Shown here in pieces: positions 1 to 7,764 of a stretch of DNA of 7,764 bases. The stretch comes from Betaproteobacteria bacterium (GTDB taxonomy: Bacteria; Pseudomonadota; Gammaproteobacteria; Burkholderiales; Rhodocyclaceae). The notes below the pieces were generated by a model. It saw only the letters and a list, made by a program, of their open reading frames with translations. It made no database searches and had not been told where the DNA came from. How positions within the stretch are numbered: position 1 is the first letter of the stretch; every line of letters starts with the position of its first letter. The DNA is taken from positions 1-7,764 of the forward strand of contig JAGWUW010000115.1 of assembly GCA_028868235.1 (NCBI GenBank). The letters are read 5' to 3'. A program made the position numbers and the translations under genes.

Positions 1-2268
<2,268 letters not shown>

Positions 2269-2290
2269 TTCAGGGCTTAGGAGTTAAACG

Positions 2291-5200
2291 ATGAAAGCAT
2301 TGCTCGATCTGTTCAAGCAGGTAACCGCCGAGGAGGAATTCGACGCGATTACCATTGGCCTCGCCTCGCCCGAGAAGATCCGTTCCTGGTCCTACGGTGA
2401 AGTCAAGAAGCCGGAAACCATCAATTACCGTACCTTCAAGCCGGAGCGCGATGGCCTGTTCTGCGCCAAGATCTTTGGCCCGATCAAGGACTATGAATGC
2501 CTGTGCGGCAAGTACAAGCGCCTGAAGCACCGCGGCGTCATCTGCGAGAAGTGCGGCGTCGAAGTGACGCTGGCCAAGGTTCGTCGTGACCGCATGGGTC
2601 ACATCGAACTGGCCTCGCCGACCGCCCACATCTGGTTCCTGAAGTCCCTGCCGTCCCGTCTGGGCATGGTGCTCGACATGACGTTGCGCGATATCGAGCG
2701 CGTCCTGTACTTCGAAGCCTATGTCGTCACCGACCCGGGTATGGTCTCCAACCTGCAGCGCAGCCAGCTGCTGACCGAAGACCAGTATCTGGAAATGGTC
2801 GAGGAGCATGGCGACGACTTCCAGGCTCTGATGGGTGCCGAAGGTATTCGCGAACTGCTGCGCAACCTCGAGTTGAACAGCGAAGTCGAATCTCTGCGCG
2901 CCGAACTGGAAGTCACTGGTTCCGAAGCCAAGAATAAGAAGCTCGCCAAGCGCCTGAAGATTCTCGAAGGTTTCCAGAAGTCCGGTATCAAGCCGGACTG
3001 GATGATCCTCGAAGTGCTTCCCGTGCTGCCGCCGGACCTGCGTCCGCTGGTGCCGTTGGACGGTGGTCGTTTCGCGACCTCCGACCTGAACGATCTGTAT
3101 CGTCGCGTCATCAACCGTAACAATCGTCTGAAGCGCCTGCTCGAGCTGAAGGCCCCGGAAATCATCGTGCGCAACGAAAAGCGCATGTTGCAGGAAGCCG
3201 TCGACTCGCTGCTCGACAACGGCCGTCGCGGCAAGGCGATGACCGGCGCCAACAAGCGTCCGCTCAAGTCGCTGGCCGACATGATCAAGGGCAAGGGCGG
3301 TCGTTTCCGTCAAAACTTGTTGGGTAAGCGCGTCGACTACTCTGGCCGTTCGGTCATCGTGGTCGGTCCGCAGCTCAAGCTGCATCAGTGCGGCCTGCCC
3401 AAGCTGATGGCCCTGGAACTGTTCAAGCCCTTCATCTTCCACAAGCTGGAAGTGCTCGGTTACGCCACCACCATCAAACAAGCCAAGAAGATGGTCGAAG
3501 GTCAGGAACCGGTGGTTTGGGACATCCTGGAAGATGTCATCCGCGAACACCCGGTCATGCTGAACCGTGCGCCGACCCTGCACCGTCTGGGCATCCAGGC
3601 TTTCGAGCCGACCCTGATCGAAGGCAAGGCCATCCAGTTGCACCCGCTGGTTTGCGCCGCGTTCAACGCCGACTTCGACGGTGACCAGATGGCCGTCCAC
3701 GTGCCGCTGTCGCTGGAAGCGCAGATGGAAGCCCGCACCCTGATGCTGGCCTCGAACAACGTGCTGTCGCCCGCCAACGGCCAGCCGATCATTGTACCGT
3801 CGCAGGATATCGTTCTTGGTCTGTATTACGCCACCCGCGAGCGCATCAACGCCAAGGGCGAAGGCATGTACTTTGCCGACGTCGCTGAAATCGAACGCGC
3901 CATGGCTGCCAAGGAGCTGGACGTCCACGCCCGCATCTCGGTTCGCTTGAAGCAATATGAGCCGGCTGCCGTTGATGGCGAGTGGGAAGAGAAGATGGTG
4001 CGCGTCGAGACGACCGCCGGTCGTGCTCTGCTCGCCAAGATTCTGCCCAAGGGCCTGCCATTCAAGGCGATCGACAAGGCGCTGAAGAAGAAGGAAATCT
4101 CCAAGCTGATCGACGAGTCCTTCCGCCGCTGCGGTCTGAAGGAAACCGTCGTCTTTGCCGACAAGCTGATGCAGAACGGTTACGCCCTGGCCACCCGCGC
4201 CGGCATCTCCTTCTGTTCGGACGACATGCGCGTCCCGGCCAAGAAGTACGAGATCATTTCCGAGGCGGAAGCCGAAGTTAAGGAAATCGAGACCCAATAC
4301 ACGAACGGTCTGGTCACCCAGGGTGAGCGTTACAACAAGGTCGTCGATATCTGGGGCCGTACCGGCGATCAGGTTGCCAAGGTGATGATGGACGAACTTG
4401 GCCACGAGGAAGTCATCGACCGCCATGGCAAGAAGGTCAAGCAGGATTCCTTCAACTCCATCTACATGATGGCGGACTCCGGCGCCCGCGGCTCGGCTGC
4501 CCAGATTCGTCAGCTGGCCGGTATGCGCGGCCTGATGGCGAAGCCGGACGGCTCGATTATCGAAACGCCGATTACCACCAACTTCCGCGAAGGCCTGAAC
4601 GTTCTTCAGTACTTCATTTCCACCCACGGTGCCCGTAAGGGTCTGGCCGACACCGCGCTGAAGACCGCCAACTCGGGTTACCTGACCCGCCGTCTGGTCG
4701 ACGTGACTCAGGATCTGGTCATCACCGAAGACGACTGCGGCACCAAGAACGGCTTTGCCGTCAAGGCGCTGGTCGAAGGCGGTGAAGTCATCGAGCCGTT
4801 GCGCGAGCGTATCCTCGGCCGCGTCACGGTCGACGACCTTGTTGATCCGGAAACCCAGGAAACCGTTATCTTCGCCGGCACTATGCTGGATGAGGATCTG
4901 GTGGACCTGATCGACAAGCTGGGCATCGACGAAGTCAAGGTCCGCACCCCGCTGACCTGTGATACCCGCTATGGCCTGTGCGCCAAGTGCTACGGCCGTG
5001 ACCTTGGCCGCGGCACGATGGTCAACGCCGGTGAATCGGTCGGCGTCATCGCCGCCCAGTCGATTGGTGAACCAGGTACCCAGCTGACCATGCGTACCTT
5101 CCACGTCGGTGGTGCCGCTTCCCGTGCTGCCGTCGCCGACAAGGTCGAAGGCAAGTCGGCCGGTACCGTCCGCTTTACGTCGAACATGCGTTTCGTCACT

Positions 5201-6502
5201 AGCGCCAAGGGCGAGAAGGTTGTCATTTCCCGTTCCGGCGAAGTGCTGATCACCGACGACCACGGCCGCGAGCGCGAGCGTCACAAGGTGCCGTACGGCG
5301 CCATGCTGACGGTCGACGAAGGCAAGGCAGTCAAGGCTGGCACCAAGCTGGCGACCTGGGATCCGCACACCCGTCCGATCATCACCGAATACGCCGGTAT
5401 CGTCCGCTTCGAGAACGTCGAAGAGGGCGTCACCGTCGCCAAGCAGGTGGACGATGTGACCGGCCTGTCCACGCTGGTCGTTATCGACCACAAGCGTGGC
5501 GGTAAGGCTGCGACCAAGGGCGTTCGCCCGGTGGTCAAGCTGCTCGACGAGAGCGGCCAGGAAGTGAAGATCCATGGTAGCGACCATCCGGTCTCCATCG
5601 CCTTCCAGGTCGGTTCGATCATCTCCGTGGTCGATGGTCAGACGGTCGGCGTTGGTGATGTGCTGGCCCGTATGCCGCAGGAATCGGCCAAGACCCGCGA
5701 CATTACCGGCGGTCTGCCGCGGGTGGCCGAGCTGTTCGAAGCGCGTACCCCGAAGGATGCCTCCGTGCTGGCCGAAACCACCGGCACGATCAGCTTCGGC
5801 AAGGACACCAAGGGCAAGCAGCGTCTGGTCATCACCGACCTCGACGGCGTTGCGCATGAGTTCCTGATTCCGAAGGACAAGCACGTTCTGGTGCACGACG
5901 GCCAGGTGGTTAACAAGGGCGAGAAGATCGTCGAAGGCGAACCGGATCCGCACGATATCCTGCGTCTGCAGGGCGTCGAGTCGCTGGCCCGTTACATCAC
6001 CGACGAAGTACAGGACGTCTATCGTCTGCAGGGCGTGAAGATCAACGACAAGCACATTGAAGTGATCGTTCGCCAAATGCTGCGCCGTGTGACCATCGTC
6101 GAACCGGGTGACACCAAGTTCATCAAGTCCGAGCAGGTCGAGCGTGCCGAGTTGTTGGCCGAAAACGATCGCGTCAACGCCGAAGGTAAGCTGCCGGCGA
6201 CCTTCGAGCACATGCTGCTGGGTATCACCAAGGCTTCGCTGTCTACCGACTCGTTCATCTCGGCGGCGTCCTTCCAGGAAACCACCCGCGTTCTGACCGA
6301 AGCGGCCATCATGGGCAAGCGCGACGAACTGCGTGGTCTCAAGGAAAACGTCATCGTCGGCCGTCTCATCCCGGCCGGTACCGGTCTGGCCTACCACCGC
6401 AGCCGCAAGGCGCAGGCGGCTGGCGAAGACCAGGCAGCCAATCGTCCGATCGAAGACGCTGCTGTCGAAAACGCAACGCAGGAAGCAGATCAGGGCCTGT
6501 AA
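2291..6502 (+). CDS. rpoC: RNA polymerase beta' subunit, complete, 1403 aa
   Basis: This is the catalytic beta' subunit of RNA polymerase. The ATG at 2291 is preceded by AGGAG (2279-2283) at 7-nt spacing, and the N-terminus [10 protein letters not shown] matches the family. Length is close to E. coli (1407 aa). Domains in order: N-terminal zinc ribbon with Cys70, Cys72, Cys85 and Cys88; clamp-helix coiled coil that binds sigma (about 266-312); the [12 protein letters not shown] motif, with catalytic Mg2+-binding Asp461, Asp463 and Asp465 (codons in 3671-3685); bridge helix (about 770-806); second zinc site Cys816, Cys890, Cys897 and Cys900; trigger loop with Met934, Arg935 and His938. The SI3 insertion (about 945-1133) splits the trigger loop, and [15 protein letters not shown] follows at 1141-1155. 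The C-terminal tail is acidic and Ala/Gln-rich. All key residues are present. The gene contains no in-frame TTA, CTA or TCA codons, which leaves the opposite strand open along its whole length. It is followed by a hairpin that may terminate the operon. Confidence 0.99.
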   Translation: MKALLDLFKQVTAEEEFDAITIGLASPEKIRSWSYGEVKKPETINYRTFKPERDGLFCAKIFGPIKDYECLCGKYKRLKHRGVICEKCGVEVTLAKVRRDRMGHIELASPTAHIWFLKSLPSRLGMVLDMTLRDIERVLYFEAYVVTDPGMVSNLQRSQLLTEDQYLEMVEEHGDDFQALMGAEGIRELLRNLELNSEVESLRAELEVTGSEAKNKKLAKRLKILEGFQKSGIKPDWMILEVLPVLPPDLRPLVPLDGGRFATSDLNDLYRRVINRNNRLKRLLELKAPEIIVRNEKRMLQEAVDSLLDNGRRGKAMTGANKRPLKSLADMIKGKGGRFRQNLLGKRVDYSGRSVIVVGPQLKLHQCGLPKLMALELFKPFIFHKLEVLGYATTIKQAKKMVEGQEPVVWDILEDVIREHPVMLNRAPTLHRLGIQAFEPTLIEGKAIQLHPLVCAAFNADFDGDQMAVHVPLSLEAQMEARTLMLASNNVLSPANGQPIIVPSQDIVLGLYYATRERINAKGEGMYFADVAEIERAMAAKELDVHARISVRLKQYEPAAVDGEWEEKMVRVETTAGRALLAKILPKGLPFKAIDKALKKKEISKLIDESFRRCGLKETVVFADKLMQNGYALATRAGISFCSDDMRVPAKKYEIISEAEAEVKEIETQYTNGLVTQGERYNKVVDIWGRTGDQVAKVMMDELGHEEVIDRHGKKVKQDSFNSIYMMADSGARGSAAQIRQLAGMRGLMAKPDGSIIETPITTNFREGLNVLQYFISTHGARKGLADTALKTANSGYLTRRLVDVTQDLVITEDDCGTKNGFAVKALVEGGEVIEPLRERILGRVTVDDLVDPETQETVIFAGTMLDEDLVDLIDKLGIDEVKVRTPLTCDTRYGLCAKCYGRDLGRGTMVNAGESVGVIAAQSIGEPGTQLTMRTFHVGGAASRAAVADKVEGKSAGTVRFTSNMRFVTSAKGEKVVISRSGEVLITDDHGRERERHKVPYGAMLTVDEGKAVKAGTKLATWDPHTRPIITEYAGIVRFENVEEGVTVAKQVDDVTGLSTLVVIDHKRGGKAATKGVRPVVKLLDESGQEVKIHGSDHPVSIAFQVGSIISVVDGQTVGVGDVLARMPQESAKTRDITGGLPRVAELFEARTPKDASVLAETTGTISFGKDTKGKQRLVITDLDGVAHEFLIPKDKHVLVHDGQVVNKGEKIVEGEPDPHDILRLQGVESLARYITDEVQDVYRLQGVKINDKHIEVIVRQMLRRVTIVEPGDTKFIKSEQVERAELLAENDRVNAEGKLPATFEHMLLGITKASLSTDSFISAASFQETTRVLTEAAIMGKRDELRGLKENVIVGRLIPAGTGLAYHRSRKAQAAGEDQAANRPIEDAAVENATQEADQGL

Positions 6503-6510
6503 GTCGTTAG

Positions 6511-6543
6511 GCAACCCCCGGGTCACGTTGACATGGGGGTTGT
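6511..6543 (+). terminator. GC-rich hairpin after rpoC, possible weak or rho-assisted terminator
   Basis: Bases 6512-6519 (CAACCCCC) pair perfectly with 6535-6542 (GGGGGTTG), and a G-T wobble at 6511/6543 extends the stem. Inside, GTCA (6522-6525) pairs with TGAC (6529-6532) around a CGT triloop, separated from the outer stem by a small internal loop. The hairpin starts 8 nt after the rpoC stop codon, the usual place for an operon end. The bases after the stem (TTCGGCCA) are not a proper T run, so classic intrinsic termination is doubtful. The right arm and loop also contain the str promoter elements. It could instead be only an mRNA 3'-end stabilising structure. Confidence 0.45.
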
Positions 6544-6556
6544 TCGGCCATAGAAT
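6528..6556 (+). promoter_or_regulatory. Sigma70-type promoter for the str operon (rpsL-rpsG-fusA)
   Basis: A perfect -35 hexamer TTGACA (6528-6533) is separated by exactly 17 nt from TAGAAT (6551-6556), which differs from the consensus -10 at one position. Transcription would start near 6561-6563, giving a leader of about 97 nt before rpsL. There is no extended -10 TG. The region upstream of -35 is GC-rich, so no AT-rich UP element is seen. The discriminator after -10 is AT-rich (TTAT), unlike the GC-rich discriminators typical of strongly stringent promoters. The site sits between rpoC and rpsL, where an independent promoter for ribosomal protein genes is expected. The match is visible in the sequence; activity is inferred. 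Confidence 0.72.
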
Positions 6557-6571
6557 TTATGGTCTTTGTCG

Positions 6572-6595
6572 GCGGAGGCTAATCATTGTCTCCGC
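6572..6595 (+). promoter_or_regulatory. Hairpin in the rpsL 5' leader
   Basis: GCGGAGGC (6572-6579) pairs with GTCTCCGC (6588-6595) to give an 8-bp stem with one G-U pair and an 8-nt loop, TAATCATT. It lies about 10 nt into the predicted str transcript. Only a three-T run follows (6596-6598), so it is a poor terminator. It may protect the 5' end of the mRNA or take part in leader regulation. No known riboswitch or ribosomal-protein binding motif was recognised. Confidence 0.35.
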
Positions 6596-6619
6596 TTTGG
6601 ATAACAAAATTGCCGTCGT

Positions 6620-6636
6620 GCACCGCGTTTCGGTGC
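6620..6636 (+). promoter_or_regulatory. Small hairpin just upstream of the rpsL ribosome binding site
   Basis: GCACCG (6620-6625) pairs with CGGTGC (6631-6636) around a five-base loop CGTTT. GCCG (6612-6615) and CGGC (6638-6641) could extend it across an asymmetric internal loop. It ends about 6 nt before the AAGGAAG Shine-Dalgarno sequence (6647-6653). The Shine-Dalgarno itself stays unpaired in this fold, so it may help keep the start site open or bind a regulator. Function is not shown. Confidence 0.3.
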
Positions 6637-6659
6637 CCGGCCGTTGAAGGAAGTTTGAT

Positions 6660-7037
6660 ATGCCGACCATCAACCAGCTCGTGCGCAAGCCGCGCGTCGC
6701 GGAAAAGGCCAAGAGCAAGGTTCCTGCTCTGGAAAAGTGCCCGCAGAAGCGTGGCGTTTGCACCCGCGTTTACACCACCACCCCGAAGAAGCCGAACTCC
6801 GCTCTCCGTAAGGTTTGCAAGGTTCGCCTGACCAATGGCTTCGAAGTCATTTCGTACATCGGCGGTGAAGGCCACAATCTGCAGGAACACTCCGTTGTTC
6901 TGATCCGCGGTGGTCGTGTCAAGGACTTGCCGGGTGTGCGTTACCACACCGTGCGTGGTTCCCTGGATACGCAAGGCGTCAAAGATCGTAAGCAGTCCCG
7001 TTCCAAGTACGGGGCCAAGCGTCCGAAGGCTGCTTGA
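6660..7037 (+). CDS. rpsL: 30S ribosomal protein S12, complete, 125 aa
   Basis: S12 sits at the decoding centre of the 30S subunit and helps control tRNA selection accuracy. The ATG at 6660 follows AAGGAAG (6647-6653) at good spacing, and the N-terminus [12 protein letters not shown] is that of the family. Length matches E. coli S12 (124 aa). Conserved blocks include [20 protein letters not shown] (27-46), [20 protein letters not shown] (57-76) and [18 protein letters not shown] (83-100). Lys43 and Lys88, the positions most often changed in streptomycin-resistant mutants, are wild type, so a sensitive ribosome is predicted. Asp89 corresponds to the residue methylthiolated by RimO in E. coli. 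The gene is the first of the str operon, read from the promoter at 6528-6556 and possibly also by read-through from rpoC. A 110-nt gap with a strong hairpin separates it from rpsG. Confidence 0.99.
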   Translation: MPTINQLVRKPRVAEKAKSKVPALEKCPQKRGVCTRVYTTTPKKPNSALRKVCKVRLTNGFEVISYIGGEGHNLQEHSVVLIRGGRVKDLPGVRYHTVRGSLDTQGVKDRKQSRSKYGAKRPKAA

Positions 7038-7085
7038 TTCATTAAGTGGCTTAAGTAAGTGGTCGTTCTTTTGGGCGGCCGAGAG

Positions 7086-7118
7086 AGCCGGGTGGGTGAA
7101 AACCCCTTCCCGGCTTTT
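7086..7118 (+). terminator. Strong hairpin with T run between rpsL and rpsG (attenuator-like or S7 control site)
   Basis: AGCCGGG (7086-7092) pairs perfectly with CCCGGCT (7109-7115). Inside, GGG (7094-7096) can pair with CCC (7104-7106), leaving a TGAAAAC loop, and the stem is followed by TTTT (7115-7118). In form this is an intrinsic terminator. It lies within an operon, 29 nt before the rpsG start, so it would act as an attenuator that sets rpsG-fusA expression below rpsL. In E. coli the S12-S7 intercistronic RNA is instead the binding site through which S7 represses translation, so a role in S7 feedback is the main alternative. The sequence alone cannot separate these. Confidence 0.5.
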
Positions 7119-7147
7119 CAACTGAATCGTGTTTATTAGAGGTTAAT

Positions 7148-7618
7148 ATGCCCCGTCGTCGCGAAGTACCCAAGCGTGACATTCTGCCGGATCCGAAGTT
7201 CGGCAATGTCGAAGTCTCCAAGTTCATCAACGCCATCATGCAAAGCGGCAAGAAGTCCGTCGCTGAACGCATCGTCTATGGCGCCTTTGACATCATCTCC
7301 AGCAAGTCCGGTAAGGATCCCCTGGAGGTCTTCGGCTCTGCCATGGGCAACGTCAAGCCGATGGTCGAAGTGAAGTCCCGTCGCGTCGGTGGTGCCAACT
7401 ACCAGGTGCCGGTTGAAGTGCGTCCGGCTCGTCGCGCTGCGCTGGCTATGCGCTGGCTGCGTGAGTCTGCCCGCAAGCGTTCCGAGAAGTCCATGGGTCA
7501 GCGTCTGGCTGCCGAAATGCTGGAAGCTGCCGAAAACCGTGGCGGCGCAGTCAAGAAGCGTGATGAAGTTCACCGCATGGCTGAAGCCAACAAGGCCTTC
7601 GCTCACTTCCGCTTCTAA
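7148..7618 (+). CDS. rpsG: 30S ribosomal protein S7, complete, 156 aa
   Basis: S7 is a primary 16S rRNA-binding protein that nucleates assembly of the 30S head and contacts mRNA and tRNA at the E site. The ATG at 7148 is preceded by AGAGG (7138-7142) at 5-nt spacing. The N-terminus [20 protein letters not shown] is typical and rich in basic residues that contact rRNA. Further conserved stretches are [20 protein letters not shown], a [20 protein letters not shown] block near residues 79-98 that includes the beta hairpin, and the C-terminal [15 protein letters not shown]. The length is the normal short form of the family (156 aa), without the C-terminal extension of E. coli K-12. In E. coli S7 is the translational autoregulator of this operon; the structured gap upstream makes the same plausible here. 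fusA starts 17 nt downstream, so the two are surely cotranscribed. Confidence 0.99.
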   Translation: MPRRREVPKRDILPDPKFGNVEVSKFINAIMQSGKKSVAERIVYGAFDIISSKSGKDPLEVFGSAMGNVKPMVEVKSRRVGGANYQVPVEVRPARRAALAMRWLRESARKRSEKSMGQRLAAEMLEAAENRGGAVKKRDEVHRMAEANKAFAHFRF

Positions 7619-7623
7619 TTTTC

Positions 7624-7638
7624 AAAGGGCTTAACGTG
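7624..7638 (+). promoter_or_regulatory. Ribosome binding site and GTG start of fusA
   Basis: AAAGGG (7624-7629) lies 6 nt before GTG (7636-7638). The GTG is followed at once by codons for [13 protein letters not shown], the conserved EF-G N-terminus. No in-frame ATG lies nearby, so GTG is the start. Confidence 0.85.
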
Positions 7639-7764
7639 GCACGTAAAACTCCCATCGAGCGCTACCGCAATATCGGTATCAGCGCCCACATTGATGCCGG
7701 TAAGACGACCGTCACCGAGCGCATCCTGTACTACACCGGTGTCAACCACAAGATCGGTGAAGTG
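7636..7764 (+). CDS. fusA: Translation elongation factor G, first 43 codons (3' truncated by window edge)
   Basis: EF-G is the ribosomal GTPase that drives tRNA-mRNA translocation and, with ribosome recycling factor, splits ribosomes. Only the N-terminus is in the window: [20 protein letters not shown] followed by GKT. The G1/P-loop is AHIDAGKT (residues 17-24, codons 7684-7707), with the phosphate-binding Lys23. The text then reads [11 protein letters not shown], where E. coli EF-G has T-T-T-E-R-I-L-F-Y-T-G; Val26 and Tyr32 are the differences. Switch I and all other domains lie beyond the window. The start is GTG with a good upstream AAAGGG. The position after rpsG is the standard str operon order, and tuf would be expected next. 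Being in this slot, it is most likely the housekeeping EF-G rather than a paralogue. Confidence 0.96.
   Translation, partial: MARKTPIERYRNIGISAHIDAGKTTVTERILYYTGVNHKIGEV

Noticed and set aside
2269..2279. GGGCTTA shared by the rpoB-rpoC gap and the rpsG-fusA gap (7627-7633)
   Set aside because: A 7-base match next to Shine-Dalgarno sequences can arise by chance and has no structure around it.
2270..6526. Very long minus-strand open frame (1418 aa) opposite rpoC
   Set aside because: It is in exact codon register with rpoC, shows no recognisable domain, and is explained by avoidance of TTA, CTA and TCA codons.
6560..6571. boxA-like antitermination sequence (TGGTCTTTGTCG) at the start of the str transcript
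   Set aside because: It matches the rrn boxA only at about 8 of 12 positions, lacks the conserved AACA end, and begins at or before the predicted transcription start.
7042..7062. Short direct repeats TTAAGT (7042 and 7051) and AAGTGG (7044 and 7057)
   Set aside because: Six-base units in a small AT-rich patch are too short to rise above chance, and no binding site was recognised.
7038..7147. A separate promoter for rpsG in the rpsL-rpsG gap
   Set aside because: No pair of -35 and -10 hexamers with reasonable match and 16-18 nt spacing was found.
6579..7606. Minus-strand open frames opposite rpsL (6579-7121) and rpsG (7136-7606)
   Set aside because: They are in register with the ribosomal protein genes and have no recognisable product.

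Overview
This window is a core-genome transcription/translation locus from a Gram-negative bacterium, most likely a betaproteobacterium. The gene order is 3' part of rpoB, complete rpoC, complete rpsL, complete rpsG, and 5' end of fusA, all on the + strand. The order itself points that way: the RNA polymerase genes run directly into the str operon, whereas in E. coli the two lie at separate loci. The proteobacterial insertions in RpoB (SI2 region) and RpoC (SI3, inside the trigger loop) and the GC-rich coding sequence agree. A Rhodocyclales-like source is a guess from overall sequence feel, not a demonstrated assignment.

Layout: 1-2268 is the C-terminal 755 codons of the RNA polymerase beta subunit. 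A 22-nt gap with a good ribosome binding site leads to rpoC (2291-6502, 1403 aa, beta' subunit). The 157-nt gap 6503-6659 holds a GC-rich hairpin that may end rpoBC transcription, a near-consensus sigma70 promoter (TTGACA, 17 nt, TAGAAT) overlapping that hairpin, and an untranslated leader of about 97 nt with two further hairpins. rpsL (6660-7037, ribosomal protein S12) follows. A 110-nt gap then contains a strong hairpin with a short T run, at the place where E. coli has its S7 control site. rpsG (7148-7618, ribosomal protein S7) is followed after 17 nt by fusA (from 7636, GTG start), which runs off the window after 43 codons.

The products work together: beta and beta' form the catalytic core of RNA polymerase; S12 and S7 are 30S ribosomal proteins at the decoding centre and the head; EF-G drives translocation on that ribosome. 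The genes look intact and functional. The drug-target positions that can be seen (S12 Lys43 and Lys88, the beta Arg equivalent to E. coli 687) carry the wild-type residues.

No mobile element, CRISPR array, tRNA, phage gene or unknown protein system was found. The points worth a second look are regulatory: the promoter lying inside a terminator-like hairpin between rpoC and rpsL, the rpsL leader hairpins, and the rpsL-rpsG hairpin. There are also a few coding oddities: codon avoidance that creates a 1418-aa antisense open frame, a GTG start, and an uncommon-looking P-loop neighbour in fusA.
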